Shown: piece after piece, positions 43,416-52,440 of the stretch
How positions within the stretch are numbered: the first letter of the stretch is position 1
Layout: the number at the start of each line of letters is the position of its first letter
Assembly: GCA_033763895.1 (NCBI GenBank)
Contig: JANRJQ010000008.1
Location: forward strand, 62,001 to 126,000
DNA length: 64,000 bases
Reading direction: 5' to 3'
Origin: Chloroherpetonaceae bacterium
GTDB lineage: Bacteria; Bacteroidota; Chlorobiia; Chlorobiales; Thermochlorobacteraceae
Made by a program: the position numbers and the translations under genes
Notes under the pieces: generated by a model
The model's database searches: none
What the model was told of the DNA's origin: nothing
Seen by the model: the letters and a program-made list of their open reading frames with translations, nothing else

Positions 43416-43420
43416 ATCGC

Positions 43421-46400
43421 TTATTTGGCTTTTGAAGAGGACTTCTTTTTTTGGCTTGTTTTCGTGGAAACCTTTTTCACGCTTACCGCTTTTTTTGAAA
43501 CGCTTTTAGCGGATCCCTTCACATCACTTTTTGTTTTGGCTTTCGCCATAGCAACTTTCTTCACTGGTTGAGAATTACTTGTGCTTTTGGTTTTTGATGT
43601 AGTCAATTTAGACTTGCTTTTGCTTTTCGTCGCTTGATTCACTTTCAATGACATCACCTTCTTTTTTGCTACCGGTTTCGGAGATTCCTGAACGACTGTT
43701 TTCTTCGATTTCACGCTTGACGATTTTGAACTTGATTTTTTCGGCACGGTACTCACCTTTTTAGCGAAAGGTTTTTGCTCCGTTTTTTTCTTTGCGGGCG
43801 TTGCCGCTTTGCTTTGCGAAGCTTGACTGACTTTCAAGGATTTCACTGTCTTACCCTTCTTTGAAACTGCCTTTTTTTCCGGCTTTACATCTGCTGTGAT
43901 AACTTGTATCGGCTTCGGTTTCTTCGTTTCAACTTGTGCAACACTGACTTTTTCATTCACCGATTTCGCTTCTTTTAAGTTTAACTCTGTGAGAAGTTGA
44001 ATGAATCTCGCCAATTGAAACTCGCTTTGGGCAATTAAAGACTCCACTTGTTTCAGTTCCAAAATAGAAAGTGATCTTCCCAATTGAAGTGCCGCCATTA
44101 CCATTATCCACTTTAGATGGTACTCCGCGGCTTCTTTATTAAACCAAACAATACCATTATGCAGATTTGAGCCAATCAACGCTTTTAATTCGTTGGTTGA
44201 AAGTGCCGTGAGTATGGAGTCATAAAGTGAAACAGGTGCAGTTAACAGCATTTCCGAAAAGACGGCAGCGAGCGCCGCTTCATAATTGGCACGGCCTTCA
44301 TCAGCCCCGCATTCGCTGAAAAATCGGCGTGATAGCTTTATTAAGTGCCACTCGCGTGCCAAATTCTTCCTTTCTCCCTTATGAAGCAGTGATACTTCAT
44401 GCATCACAAGTGCCGCATAGAAAACTCGCCAACCTTCTCCTGACTTATTTTCTTTGGGGAAAAAGGTATTTACGAGTGCCGTGAAGTCTCCTCCATTTTC
44501 AGCCTTCAGGATTTCTGATAGGGTTATTAATTTCTTTTCAAGTAACATTCCTGCCTCTTTGGATTGCAGTGGAGCGTGCGAAACTTCTGCGATGGCCTTG
44601 GCAAGTTTCTCGAAGTGGGTGTTTAATGTTAGGACTGTTTCTTTGTCACTTTTAAAAGATGTTGCATTTTGAATTACCTTCATCAACAGTTTAGGAGAAA
44701 GAATCTCTTGAACCGATTCATGAACCGGCCTTAAACTAATTTCTAGGACCGCCTCTTCAATTGAAGGAACCCCTCTACCTCCGAGCAAATGCTCCAATTC
44801 GTCATAAGGGCGCAATTTTGAGGGCACCACTTCTCGCCAATCTAAAAACACATGACTTTTGAAACCGCCAAGTTCAACAAACATTCCCTTTGCCCAGAGT
44901 TCTTTAATGGAACGGATATATTCAAGACCCGAAACTTGATCCCGAAAAACAGCAAATTGATTGTTATTATGTGAGAGCCCTAAACCCTCTCCCAATTCTC
45001 GTTGAATGACTTTTCCACCGTGAAGAAACCCGGCCGATGTTTTTATCCATCCCGATGTAGAATCATACTTGTTATTGAAAAAAACCAACGCCCGCTCTTC
45101 GCCATATCGGTTGCTGAAAGCGAAAACGTTTTCATTGACAATCCCTTCGTCATAAAAGTCATAGAGGTGGTAGTTATCAACATTGGCAAAGAGGTATCGC
45201 TTTTTTAGCAGTGGGAAGATTTCTCTTTCGTGCCGCCTAATCAGGTGTTCATCCGGAATTTCATTGTAATACGCCTTTTTGTATTCCATTCCATACTTTT
45301 CCGAAAAGCCCTCAATTTGCCCGTGCCCGAACATCGGTAAGCCCGGAAGAGTCGCCATCATCACACAAACACCAAAATATTTATCATCCTTTCCAAATTG
45401 ATTGACAGCAGTTTCTTCATCAGGGTTATTCATAAAATTGACATACCGCTGAAGAATTCGCGGGTCAAACTCAAGGGTGTTTTTAATGAGATATCGGTAC
45501 TCTTTATTCTCTTCTTTTTTGAACATGTGCATAAATGCACTGTTATAGACGCGGTGCATTCCCAGTGTACGCACAAAATATCCTTCAAGCATCCAAAAAG
45601 CTTCGGCGAGCAGAAGCGTATCCGGAGCTTCTTTTTGCACCCGATCCACCACCTCGCGCCAAAATTCTTCGGGCATTAGGCGGTCGAATTCCTCTTTTGT
45701 CATTGCAAATGCCGAGCGAGAAGGGATTGCACCACCTTTACCGGGTTCGGGGAACCAAAGCCGCTCGACATGAATCTTCGCAAGCACCATTGCGGCATCA
45801 AACCTGATTACGGGAAACATTTTTGCCACTTTCAAAATGGTTTGAATGACAACTTCTCGCACTTCTTCTTTCAAAAAGTTCAGTTGTGCAGTATCGTTCC
45901 AAGGCAATCCGGTGCCATCGTTGCCGTGATAAATAAACTTCACATCACCCGTCCATCGATCGAGCCGAGCAAAAACCACCGAGGCGTCTGTTTTTCTCCA
46001 GTAGCCATCTTCAAGAAATATTCCGATGCGAGGGTCTTTTGAAAGGTCAGTCCCGTTGAAAGTATAGTTAGGAAAAGGAGGATAGTCTGTGGAAAGAAAC
46101 CATTCAGGATGATTGATGACCCACGAAGAGTCAAGCCCCATATGATTTGGTACCATATCGCTTGCTAAACGAACTCCAAATTTTGCAGCACGGGTTTTCA
46201 GATTTTCATAGGCTGAAACACCGCCTAATTCCTCAGCGATTTCGTATGAATCAAGTGAATACGCCGAAGCAACGGCTTCAGGGTTACCGTTGATATTTTT
46301 TATTTTTTTGGAAGCGTAACTGCGTTCCCAAATTCCAATGAACCAGAGGCCGGTAAATCCATAGCGTGAAAGCCGTTCAAGCTCTTCATCAGGTATTTGA

Positions 46401-47476
46401 TCAAGCCTTATAATCGGCCTCCCGTATTGCTTTGAGAGCTGATCAAGCCAAACATAGGTTGACTTCGCTATGAGAACCAATCGTGGCATCCAGTTTTCAT
46501 CTTTGGTATAACGCTCCGGTGCGCTGCCGTAAAGCGGGTCTGCATAATCAGCGACTTGAGGCGTTGGTTTTTCGCCCCAGCCCCAAAATTCCACGCCGCG
46601 AATTTCTTCAGGCATCTTGGCCTTATCATCTGCCGCTGCGGAAATCATCCAAAAATATTTTCCTTCTTCGCGGATATAATCCGTTGAAAGCAGAAGTTTC
46701 TTTTGAAGCGGCGTTCTTGCAATCAACTGTTCCCACTTCTGAAGCACAAATTGCAATTGACCCATAATATTATCGGGAGAGGCAAGTGCCGGCGCAAGAA
46801 GCATTTTAAGAAGCGGTTGAGAATCCGGTCCAAAAGGTGGTTGCTGGTCAAAAAAGGCGTCAGCCGTTTTGATAGATTTCGAGTATTCTGTTTCAAGCAA
46901 AAGTTCGTTATCGTCGATAAGGTCGCGAATCATTCGATAGGCAGGGTTTTGATTTTCTACCCAAAGCAGCAACATTTCTTCGAGGTTCAATTCACGATTG
47001 GGCACACCCTCCGAGCTATGGCTTAAGTAATCGTTTGCTGTAAGTTCACCGCGATACACTTGAAGAGAAGGAAAATCGGAGGCAAAGCGGCGAAAGAGCC
47101 TCTCCCCGCTTTCATCGCCAAGTGTTGAGAGAATTGCCTTTTCGCAATTTTCCATCGCCTTTGGGTTCACATCTTCTTTATATAGCCCAATGACAAAGTG
47201 AAGCACTTCATGTAGCAAGCCCATTGCATGAAGTTCCGCAGTTCTGACCAAAGCTGTTTCGGGAAGAGCTTGCGCTTTACGATATGTGTTAATCGATTCA
47301 GCGAGCTTAAGAGTGGTTTGAAAGTTTTCAGCAATTACGGTTCCTTTGATCGAAAAAAACGATTCATCGAATTGGTAAGTATCTCTCGCTTTTTTGGAAA
47401 TATGAAATTCGAATTTTGGGGAAAGATTTTTTGCAGAAGTGGCTTGCAAATTCGCTTGAATGCGGCCTAAACTCAT
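43421..47476 (-). CDS. Giant cytosolic GH13-family glycosidase with Lys/Ser-rich tail
   Basis: A 1351-residue protein without a signal peptide. The alpha-amylase barrel spans about residues 340-760: SDMVPNHMG near 440, IRFDAAMV with nucleophile Asp near 558, LLAEAFWML with acid Glu near 623, and NNPDEE near 683. It is flanked by long helical N- and C-terminal regions not seen in simple amylases. Residues 1177-1351 are almost wholly Lys, Ser, Ala, Thr and Val, with a repeated SLKV(S/N)QA(S/T) unit near 1214 and 1280, resembling histone H1-like tails. It may act on glycogen or maltodextrins; the tail may bind DNA, RNA or polyphosphate. Substrate unknown. Confidence 0.85.
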   Translation of the reverse strand: MSLGRIQANLQATSAKNLSPKFEFHISKKARDTYQFDESFFSIKGTVIAENFQTTLKLAESINTYRKAQALPETALVRTAELHAMGLLHEVLHFVIGLYKEDVNPKAMENCEKAILSTLGDESGERLFRRFASDFPSLQVYRGELTANDYLSHSSEGVPNRELNLEEMLLLWVENQNPAYRMIRDLIDDNELLLETEYSKSIKTADAFFDQQPPFGPDSQPLLKMLLAPALASPDNIMGQLQFVLQKWEQLIARTPLQKKLLLSTDYIREEGKYFWMISAAADDKAKMPEEIRGVEFWGWGEKPTPQVADYADPLYGSAPERYTKDENWMPRLVLIAKSTYVWLDQLSKQYGRPIIRLDQIPDEELERLSRYGFTGLWFIGIWERSYASKKIKNINGNPEAVASAYSLDSYEIAEELGGVSAYENLKTRAAKFGVRLASDMVPNHMGLDSSWVINHPEWFLSTDYPPFPNYTFNGTDLSKDPRIGIFLEDGYWRKTDASVVFARLDRWTGDVKFIYHGNDGTGLPWNDTAQLNFLKEEVREVVIQTILKVAKMFPVIRFDAAMVLAKIHVERLWFPEPGKGGAIPSRSAFAMTKEEFDRLMPEEFWREVVDRVQKEAPDTLLLAEAFWMLEGYFVRTLGMHRVYNSAFMHMFKKEENKEYRYLIKNTLEFDPRILQRYVNFMNNPDEETAVNQFGKDDKYFGVCVMMATLPGLPMFGHGQIEGFSEKYGMEYKKAYYNEIPDEHLIRRHEREIFPLLKKRYLFANVDNYHLYDFYDEGIVNENVFAFSNRYGEERALVFFNNKYDSTSGWIKTSAGFLHGGKVIQRELGEGLGLSHNNNQFAVFRDQVSGLEYIRSIKELWAKGMFVELGGFKSHVFLDWREVVPSKLRPYDELEHLLGGRGVPSIEEAVLEISLRPVHESVQEILSPKLLMKVIQNATSFKSDKETVLTLNTHFEKLAKAIAEVSHAPLQSKEAGMLLEKKLITLSEILKAENGGDFTALVNTFFPKENKSGEGWRVFYAALVMHEVSLLHKGERKNLAREWHLIKLSRRFFSECGADEGRANYEAALAAVFSEMLLTAPVSLYDSILTALSTNELKALIGSNLHNGIVWFNKEAAEYHLKWIMVMAALQLGRSLSILELKQVESLIAQSEFQLARFIQLLTELNLKEAKSVNEKVSVAQVETKKPKPIQVITADVKPEKKAVSKKGKTVKSLKVSQASQSKAATPAKKKTEQKPFAKKVSTVPKKSSSKSSSVKSKKTVVQESPKPVAKKKVMSLKVNQATKSKSKSKLTTSKTKSTSNSQPVKKVAMAKAKTKSDVKGSAKSVSKKAVSVKKVSTKTSQKKKSSSKAK

Positions 47477-47516
47477 CGCTTGAATGTTTTTAGTGATAGA
47501 AAACCGCTTAAGTTAA

Positions 47517-47556
47517 ACGGGGCGGCTCAATTGGCAAAAAAATTCATCCGCCCCGT
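47517..47556 (-). terminator. Terminator after the DUF4386-like/OMP gene
   Basis: Nine-base GC-rich stem ACGGGGCGG/CCGCCCCGT with a 22-base loop, 16 bases past the stop at 47573, on the minus strand. The T tail is short (TTTAAC). Confidence 0.65.
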
Positions 47557-47572
47557 CGTTTCAAGCAATCTT

Positions 47573-48814
47573 CTAGAAGAAAAAACTATACCCAACGCCG
47601 GGGTTCGGGCGCAATTTTGGTTGATGACCGGGCGCTACAAGAACCGAAGCACCTAACCGGACATTCAAGCCTTTCCAAAGAAAATAACGGGTGCCTGTTT
47701 CAAACATAAATCCACTTTCTCCTTCATATTGCTTTGAGAGTCCAAATACATAAGAAATCCCGCTGTAAAGCGCGAATTTACGATCCGATGTCACGGGCAG
47801 CCAGCCTGTAATTCCAACACGAATAAAAGTGGTACTCTCATTTTCGTTTTCGCTGTTGGTGCTGATAATCGTGGGGTAAAATCCGATGTGAAATGAGATT
47901 GCGGATATCCGATATTCAGCGCCAATAGAGGGATTTCTAAAAAAGTTAAACCCAAGTTCACGGTCAGGGATGTATGCATTTTCTTCTGTACTGCTCTGGC
48001 TTTCTGTTTGCGCAAAACTCTTTTCATTGAAGAGGAAACTTGATAAAAGAATGAAGGAAACCATCAACGCTCTTGGAACCTTGTTTTGAACTCGGCTTTT
48101 CTCCAACTCTGAATTTTCCTCTTTCACAAGCATTAAAAATACCCCCACCCCAAGCATCCAAAGAATGAAGACCGTGCTTCCCAGTTGCACTGAAATCGAC
48201 GCCCATTCAATTCCAAACGCTTCAAGAATTCCAATAAGCGTCCCTATGGCACCCAAATAAGCAGGCCACGACATCCATTTCGGTAAAAAATCAAACTCAC
48301 CTGATCGAATTTTGTTGGCAAAAACTATCCCATAAACCCCAAGAGTTAAAAACCCTAAGTGCTCTCCAATACTGAAACCGAAGTAAGTATGAAAAGCTTC
48401 AAAAAGAATTTCAATGGATTCTTGTTTTGTTTCCGTAACCATTGGCATCATGTATTCCTTTGCCAACATTGGGACTAAAAACACCCATCGCATAAAACCA
48501 AGCGTATTGAATAACCCCGATAACAACCCAATGCCGCTTAGGAACTCCCAATTCTTGATTCCCCTTTCATTGAGAATGCTTTGAAACAAGAGTGTTCCAA
48601 ATGTAAATGCAATTGAACCCATTGTCATCAAGTACCACCATAGTTGAATTTTAAATTCATTTTGGTGGTAAACCTTTAATGTCTCCTTTGCGCCTTTTCG
48701 GAGAATATCGGGATAGGAAAATTCAATTTCCAACATTGTGAAACCCGCAAAAAGAATGAGGGAAAAAAAGATGAAAAATATTCCTGTTATTTTTGATTTC
48801 GTTACAAGAGTCAT
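47573..48814 (-). CDS. DUF4386-like membrane protein fused to an outer-membrane-type beta domain
   Basis: A 413-residue open frame. Residues 1-233 contain about six transmembrane helices with DUF4386-like features (RWVFLVPMLAKEY, LEAFGIEWASISVQLG). A stretch from about 245 (ALMVSFILLSSFLFNEKSFAQ) looks exactly like a signal peptide, and from about 270 the sequence is beta-strand-rich with a C-terminal GVGYSFFF, an outer-membrane-protein-like ending. An ATG at 48064 could start the second part on its own. It may be a true fusion, two genes that have merged, or translation from two starts. It is divergent from an AraC regulator. Confidence 0.65.
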   Translation of the reverse strand: MTLVTKSKITGIFFIFFSLILFAGFTMLEIEFSYPDILRKGAKETLKVYHQNEFKIQLWWYLMTMGSIAFTFGTLLFQSILNERGIKNWEFLSGIGLLSGLFNTLGFMRWVFLVPMLAKEYMMPMVTETKQESIEILFEAFHTYFGFSIGEHLGFLTLGVYGIVFANKIRSGEFDFLPKWMSWPAYLGAIGTLIGILEAFGIEWASISVQLGSTVFILWMLGVGVFLMLVKEENSELEKSRVQNKVPRALMVSFILLSSFLFNEKSFAQTESQSSTEENAYIPDRELGFNFFRNPSIGAEYRISAISFHIGFYPTIISTNSENENESTTFIRVGITGWLPVTSDRKFALYSGISYVFGLSKQYEGESGFMFETGTRYFLWKGLNVRLGASVLVAPGHQPKLRPNPGVGYSFFF

Positions 48815-48927
48815 GATTATTATTGATTCGTTTTAAAAGACGTTACTTCCTTACGATTCAAAACTACCGATGAACCCACTTTTGTAACTTGACACTTTGT
48901 ACCATTTCTTTGACTTATCACGACATT

Positions 48928-49932
48928 ATGGACATATCTTCTGCCATCATCCGCGATATCCTTTTCTTTGCAGCCTCAAAAGGCACTCCGATTGAAAAGT
49001 TGACGCAATCCCTTGGCATCTCTCTGAATGATTTACACAACGATGATTATCGATTTCCCCTTGCCTTGGCAGATTTAACGTGGAGGGAATCAGTGGCTTT
49101 TACCGGAGATACTCTTCTCGGTTTGCACTCAGGTATTGCAGCGGATTTTTCCAGTGCTGGCCTTGTTGGGTTCTTAATGCAAAACAGCCCGACTCTCTAC
49201 ACCGCCTTACTCCGCGCATCAGAATATTATTCACTCTTCAGCAATCTGATTCATATTGAACTAATTAAAAATGGAGAACACACCGCTTTAACCCTTACTC
49301 CTATTCCTCAATTTGAATCCTGTTTCGGAGCGAAACATGCGGTTGAAGGAACAATGAGCTTCACGATGAATGCAGTAAGAAAATTGACTTCAAAAAAAAT
49401 TATTCCAACCTATATTTCATTCACCACTTCATTTCCCAAGGAGATAGAATCATACGAATCAATTTTTCAATCAAACATTGACTTTGGGGCAAAATCAAAC
49501 TGTATTCGTTTTCGCAATCAGGATTTAGAGCTTCCAGTGATTACCTATAATCGACATCTCTATGACCTTTTAAATCAAGAAGCATCGAGGTTACTTGTTA
49601 CTCAAAAAAATCTCCCGATTTTGGTTTTAGAAGTTCAACACTGCTTAAACCAATTATTTCAATCTGAATTCCCTCACCTTGAGCTTGTTGCTCGAAAACT
49701 TAAAAAAAGCACTCGTTCTCTTCAGCGCGAATTGCAAGAACTTGGCTTTACTTTTCAGGATATTTTAGAAGAAACGCGGAAGGAAATCGCTTTGGCTTAT
49801 GTGCAAAATCCGAAATATTCGTTTTCTGAAATTGCCTTTCTTTTAGGCTACGCTGAGTCAAGTATTTTCACTCGCTCTTTTAAGCGTTGGACCGGTAAAA
49901 CACCAAAAGAATTCAGGGAATCGAAGAAATAG
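48928..49932 (+). CDS. AraC-family transcriptional regulator
   Basis: A 334-residue regulator (ATG at 48928; the longer TTG frame from 48889 is less likely). The N-terminal two-thirds is the Arabinose_bd-type ligand domain of the OruR/ArgR-like AraC branch (HSGIAADFSSAGLVGFLMQN, YYSLFSNL), and the last 100 residues are the two-helix-turn-helix DNA-binding domain (LELVARKLKKSTRSLQREL, EIAFLLGYAESSIFTRSFKRW). It is divergent from the DUF4386-like gene, which it may control. The ligand is not known. Confidence 0.88.
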   Translation: MDISSAIIRDILFFAASKGTPIEKLTQSLGISLNDLHNDDYRFPLALADLTWRESVAFTGDTLLGLHSGIAADFSSAGLVGFLMQNSPTLYTALLRASEYYSLFSNLIHIELIKNGEHTALTLTPIPQFESCFGAKHAVEGTMSFTMNAVRKLTSKKIIPTYISFTTSFPKEIESYESIFQSNIDFGAKSNCIRFRNQDLELPVITYNRHLYDLLNQEASRLLVTQKNLPILVLEVQHCLNQLFQSEFPHLELVARKLKKSTRSLQRELQELGFTFQDILEETRKEIALAYVQNPKYSFSEIAFLLGYAESSIFTRSFKRWTGKTPKEFRESKK

Positions 49933-49981
49933 GGTTTATGATTGGATAAAGAGCTTGAAGAATTCACCTTTTCTTAGAAAC

Positions 49982-50009
49982 AAAAACAGCCTCTTGCGAG
50001 GCTGTTTTT
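49982..50009. terminator. Bidirectional terminator
   Basis: Stem AAAAACAGCCTC/GAGGCTGTTTTT around TTGC lies between the convergent AraC and second ferredoxin genes, with T runs on both strands. Confidence 0.9.
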
Positions 50010-50022
50010 GAAAAAAAATAAT

Positions 50023-50322
50023 TTACTTCTTGTCGGCTTCGAGTGCATCTTTTTTGGCCAAAAGTTCTTCCTGTGTTTCAGGGAAGTTTTCATCGGCAAC
50101 GCAGCAGTCAACCGGGCAAACTGCTGCACATTGCGGTTCTTCGTGAAAACCTACACACTCTGTGCACTTATCCGGCACAATGTAATAGATGCTGTCAGAA
50201 AGCGGTTCGTAGGTTTCGCCGTAAAGTGACCAGTTTTTTCCGCCTTCATAGATAGCGGTATTTGGACATTCTGGTTCGCATGCACCACAATTGATGCATT
50301 CTTCAGTAATCTTGAGAGCCAT
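50023..50322 (-). CDS. 2[4Fe-4S] ferredoxin, second copy
   Basis: A 99-residue ferredoxin with the same motif order as the first ([12 protein letters not shown] and [18 protein letters not shown]) and a similar charged tail, so the two are paralogues, differing mostly in the insert between the clusters. A very strong AGGAGGA ribosome-binding site precedes the ATG, indicating high expression. It has its own terminator and stands alone. Partners cannot be told from context. Confidence 0.93.
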   Translation of the reverse strand: MALKITEECINCGACEPECPNTAIYEGGKNWSLYGETYEPLSDSIYYIVPDKCTECVGFHEEPQCAAVCPVDCCVADENFPETQEELLAKKDALEADKK

Positions 50323-50532
50323 TTTTATTCCTCCTAGGATTGATTGATGATTGATAACAAGAAAAAAAACTCCTTTATTCTCTGGCTTTGGATGCGAGAG
50401 AGATTCTCATAAACTTTTATGTTCTAGAGATTTACGACGCGAATATTAAAAAAAATTCGTTCATAAACGTTCTAAAAAACGCTTTATTTCGCTTGTTTTC
50501 GCTATTTGGAAGAAGTCTAAATTGGAATTTTA

Positions 50533-51708
50533 TTACACGGTTTCAATGAGCATTGCACAGGCTTCGCCGCCGCCGATACAAATTGCCGCGATACCGCGCT
50601 TTAACCCTCGCTCATGAAGCGCATGAACCAACGTCACCAAAATTCGATTTCCTGATGCACCGATAGGATGACCTAAAGCAACTGCCCCACCGTTGATATT
50701 GACTTTCGTATGATCTATGCCAAAACTTTTTTGTGCTGCCATAGTTACAACAGCAAAAGCTTCATTGATTTCGAAAAGGTCAATCTCTTTCGGCGTAAGC
50801 CCTGTTTTTTTGAAGAGCTTTTCCATTGCATCAATCGGTGCGGTTGTAAATCGAATCGGGTCTTTTGCTGCCGCTGTAAAGGCAATAATCTTTGCAAGTG
50901 GTTTTAATCCTCGCGTGCGAACGGCTTCACCTGAGGCCAATACGGTTGCAGATGCGCCGTCATTTATTTTAGAAGAATTCGCGGGTGTTACTGTTCCATC
51001 TTTCGAAAAAGCAGGCTTTAATTGGGGAATTTTGTCAGGCTTAAAGTTTTTGGGTTCATCATCTTCAATAATCGTCACGGTCTTTCCTTTTTCCTCCCAC
51101 GAGACCGCGGTTAATTGCGAAGCAAATTTACCCTCCGATTGTGCTTTTCTGGCGCGTTCATAACTCATAACGGTAAATTCATCTTGCGCTTCACGAGAGA
51201 TTTGGCATTCTTTGGCGCATAGATCGGCTGCATTACCCATCAAAACTTTGTTATACACATCAGTTAAGCCATCGTATTGAATGCTGTCTAACACTTCGGC
51301 ATTGCCATAGCGATATCCGTTTCGTGCTTTTGGCAACAAATATGGCGCATTCGACATTGATTCCATTCCCCCGCTTACGCCAATGGCAACCTCGCCCAAT
51401 TGAATATTTTGAGCCAGAAGCATCGTTGCTTTAAGCCCCGAACCACAAACTTTATTTACAGTTGTGGCAACGGAAGAATCGGGCACACCGGCAAATTTCA
51501 TTGCCTGCCGTGCCGGTGCTTGTCCTACCCCAGCAGTGAGAACGTTCCCCATTACACATTCTTCAATATCACTCGGTGAAAGCGCTGAAGCCTCAATGGC
51601 CGCTTTTATAGCAAGAGATCCTAATTCCGGGGCCGTTTTAGTAGAAAGGCTTCCCATAAGGCTGCCAATAGGGGTACGTTTTGCAGAGAGAATAAAAACT
51701 TCGTTCAT
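50533..51708 (-). CDS. Acetyl-CoA C-acetyltransferase (thiolase)
   Basis: A 391-residue thiolase. The nucleophile Cys is in NKVCGSGLKA (near residue 88), and the second pair is in ALGHPIGASG (His) and CIGGGEACA (Cys). It condenses two acetyl-CoA to acetoacetyl-CoA or runs the reverse, for fatty-acid oxidation or polyhydroxybutyrate and ketone metabolism. ATG at 51708 is used because family members begin MNEVFILSAKRTPIG; the longer frame to 51741 adds 11 unrelated residues. No neighbour shows which pathway it serves. Confidence 0.93.
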   Translation of the reverse strand: MNEVFILSAKRTPIGSLMGSLSTKTAPELGSLAIKAAIEASALSPSDIEECVMGNVLTAGVGQAPARQAMKFAGVPDSSVATTVNKVCGSGLKATMLLAQNIQLGEVAIGVSGGMESMSNAPYLLPKARNGYRYGNAEVLDSIQYDGLTDVYNKVLMGNAADLCAKECQISREAQDEFTVMSYERARKAQSEGKFASQLTAVSWEEKGKTVTIIEDDEPKNFKPDKIPQLKPAFSKDGTVTPANSSKINDGASATVLASGEAVRTRGLKPLAKIIAFTAAAKDPIRFTTAPIDAMEKLFKKTGLTPKEIDLFEINEAFAVVTMAAQKSFGIDHTKVNINGGAVALGHPIGASGNRILVTLVHALHERGLKRGIAAICIGGGEACAMLIETV

Positions 51709-51799
51709 TGTTCTTTTATCACCGTTAAAGTTTGTGGGCAAAAGTAAAAAAAATTATGCGTTGACCAAGCCTGAAGTTACTTTCGTGGAGATAAAAAAA

Positions 51800-51815
51800 C
51801 CTCGCCGGAGCGAGG
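51800..51815 (-). terminator. Terminator after the Tudor-like gene
   Basis: CCTCGC-CGGA-GCGAGG hairpin with a T run on the minus strand, about 25 bases past the stop at 51841. The same stem-loop recurs at 52396-52411. Confidence 0.85.
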
Positions 51816-51840
51816 CTTCAAAATGGCAGATTTTGAGATC

Positions 51841-52287
51841 CTACGGTTGAATTCGAATCACCTTGATGGTTGTCCATTCTTTATCGCCATCGTCATATTC
51901 AATATAAATTTGGCCGTCGTTATTTATCTTGGCGATTTTCCCCCAATAGTAAACTTTGCCATTTTGCCAACGTGCATTTACCCGAGTGCCAATATCTACT
52001 CTAAGCGGCATCAAATCTTTATAAGTAACCCACGCGATGTCGCCATCTAAATACTTAACATGAACTTTCCCGTCAGCAATTTCATCGATAACTGCCGGAT
52101 AAAAAAATGGCTCGGTAAGCCAACGCGCCATTACCGGATTCCCTACTTTCCATTCCGTGTTTTCTAAACCCGAACTGCTCCCTTTTTCTTGTGCAAAAAG
52201 AAATGAAGTTGAAGGAATTAGGAGAACAATGAGATAAAAGAACTTCCTTAACGAAAAAATTTGAGAAGACTTTATTTGAATAGGCAT
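51841..52287 (-). CDS. Secreted protein with two Tudor/agenet-like repeats
   Basis: A 148-residue protein with a signal peptide ending FLFAQ (about residue 33). The mature part holds two repeats of one unit: VGNPVMARWLTEPFFYPAVI...YLDGDIAWVTYKDL and IGTRVNARWQNGKVYYWGKI...YDDGDKEWTTIKVI. Both resemble Tudor or agenet beta-barrels, normally ligand-binding modules in eukaryotic nuclear proteins. In an exported bacterial protein the ligand is unknown, perhaps a modified protein or cell-wall part. It has its own terminator and precedes the thiolase on the same strand. Confidence 0.75.
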   Translation of the reverse strand: MPIQIKSSQIFSLRKFFYLIVLLIPSTSFLFAQEKGSSSGLENTEWKVGNPVMARWLTEPFFYPAVIDEIADGKVHVKYLDGDIAWVTYKDLMPLRVDIGTRVNARWQNGKVYYWGKIAKINNDGQIYIEYDDGDKEWTTIKVIRIQP

Positions 52288-52395
52288 CGTTATTTCTGTT
52301 TAAGTTAAAAAAAACATGAAAACGAGTTGCCTGAGAAGAAATGTATAAGAAAGCGGATAAATAATATTGTAATCTATTTCAATAAAATGAAAAAA

Positions 52396-52411
52396 CCTCG
52401 CCGGAGCGAGG
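52396..52411 (-). terminator. Terminator after the OmpA-like gene
   Basis: The same CCTCGC-CGGA-GCGAGG hairpin as at 51800, followed on the minus strand by a T run; 29 bases past the stop at 52441. Confidence 0.85.
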
Positions 52412-52440
52412 TTTTTAAACATTGAATCACGTGAACTCAT

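Noticed and set aside
48889-48927. TTG start of the AraC regulator at 48889
   Set aside because: The ATG at 48928 (MDISSAIIRDIL) matches the usual start of this AraC branch; the extra 13 residues look unrelated.
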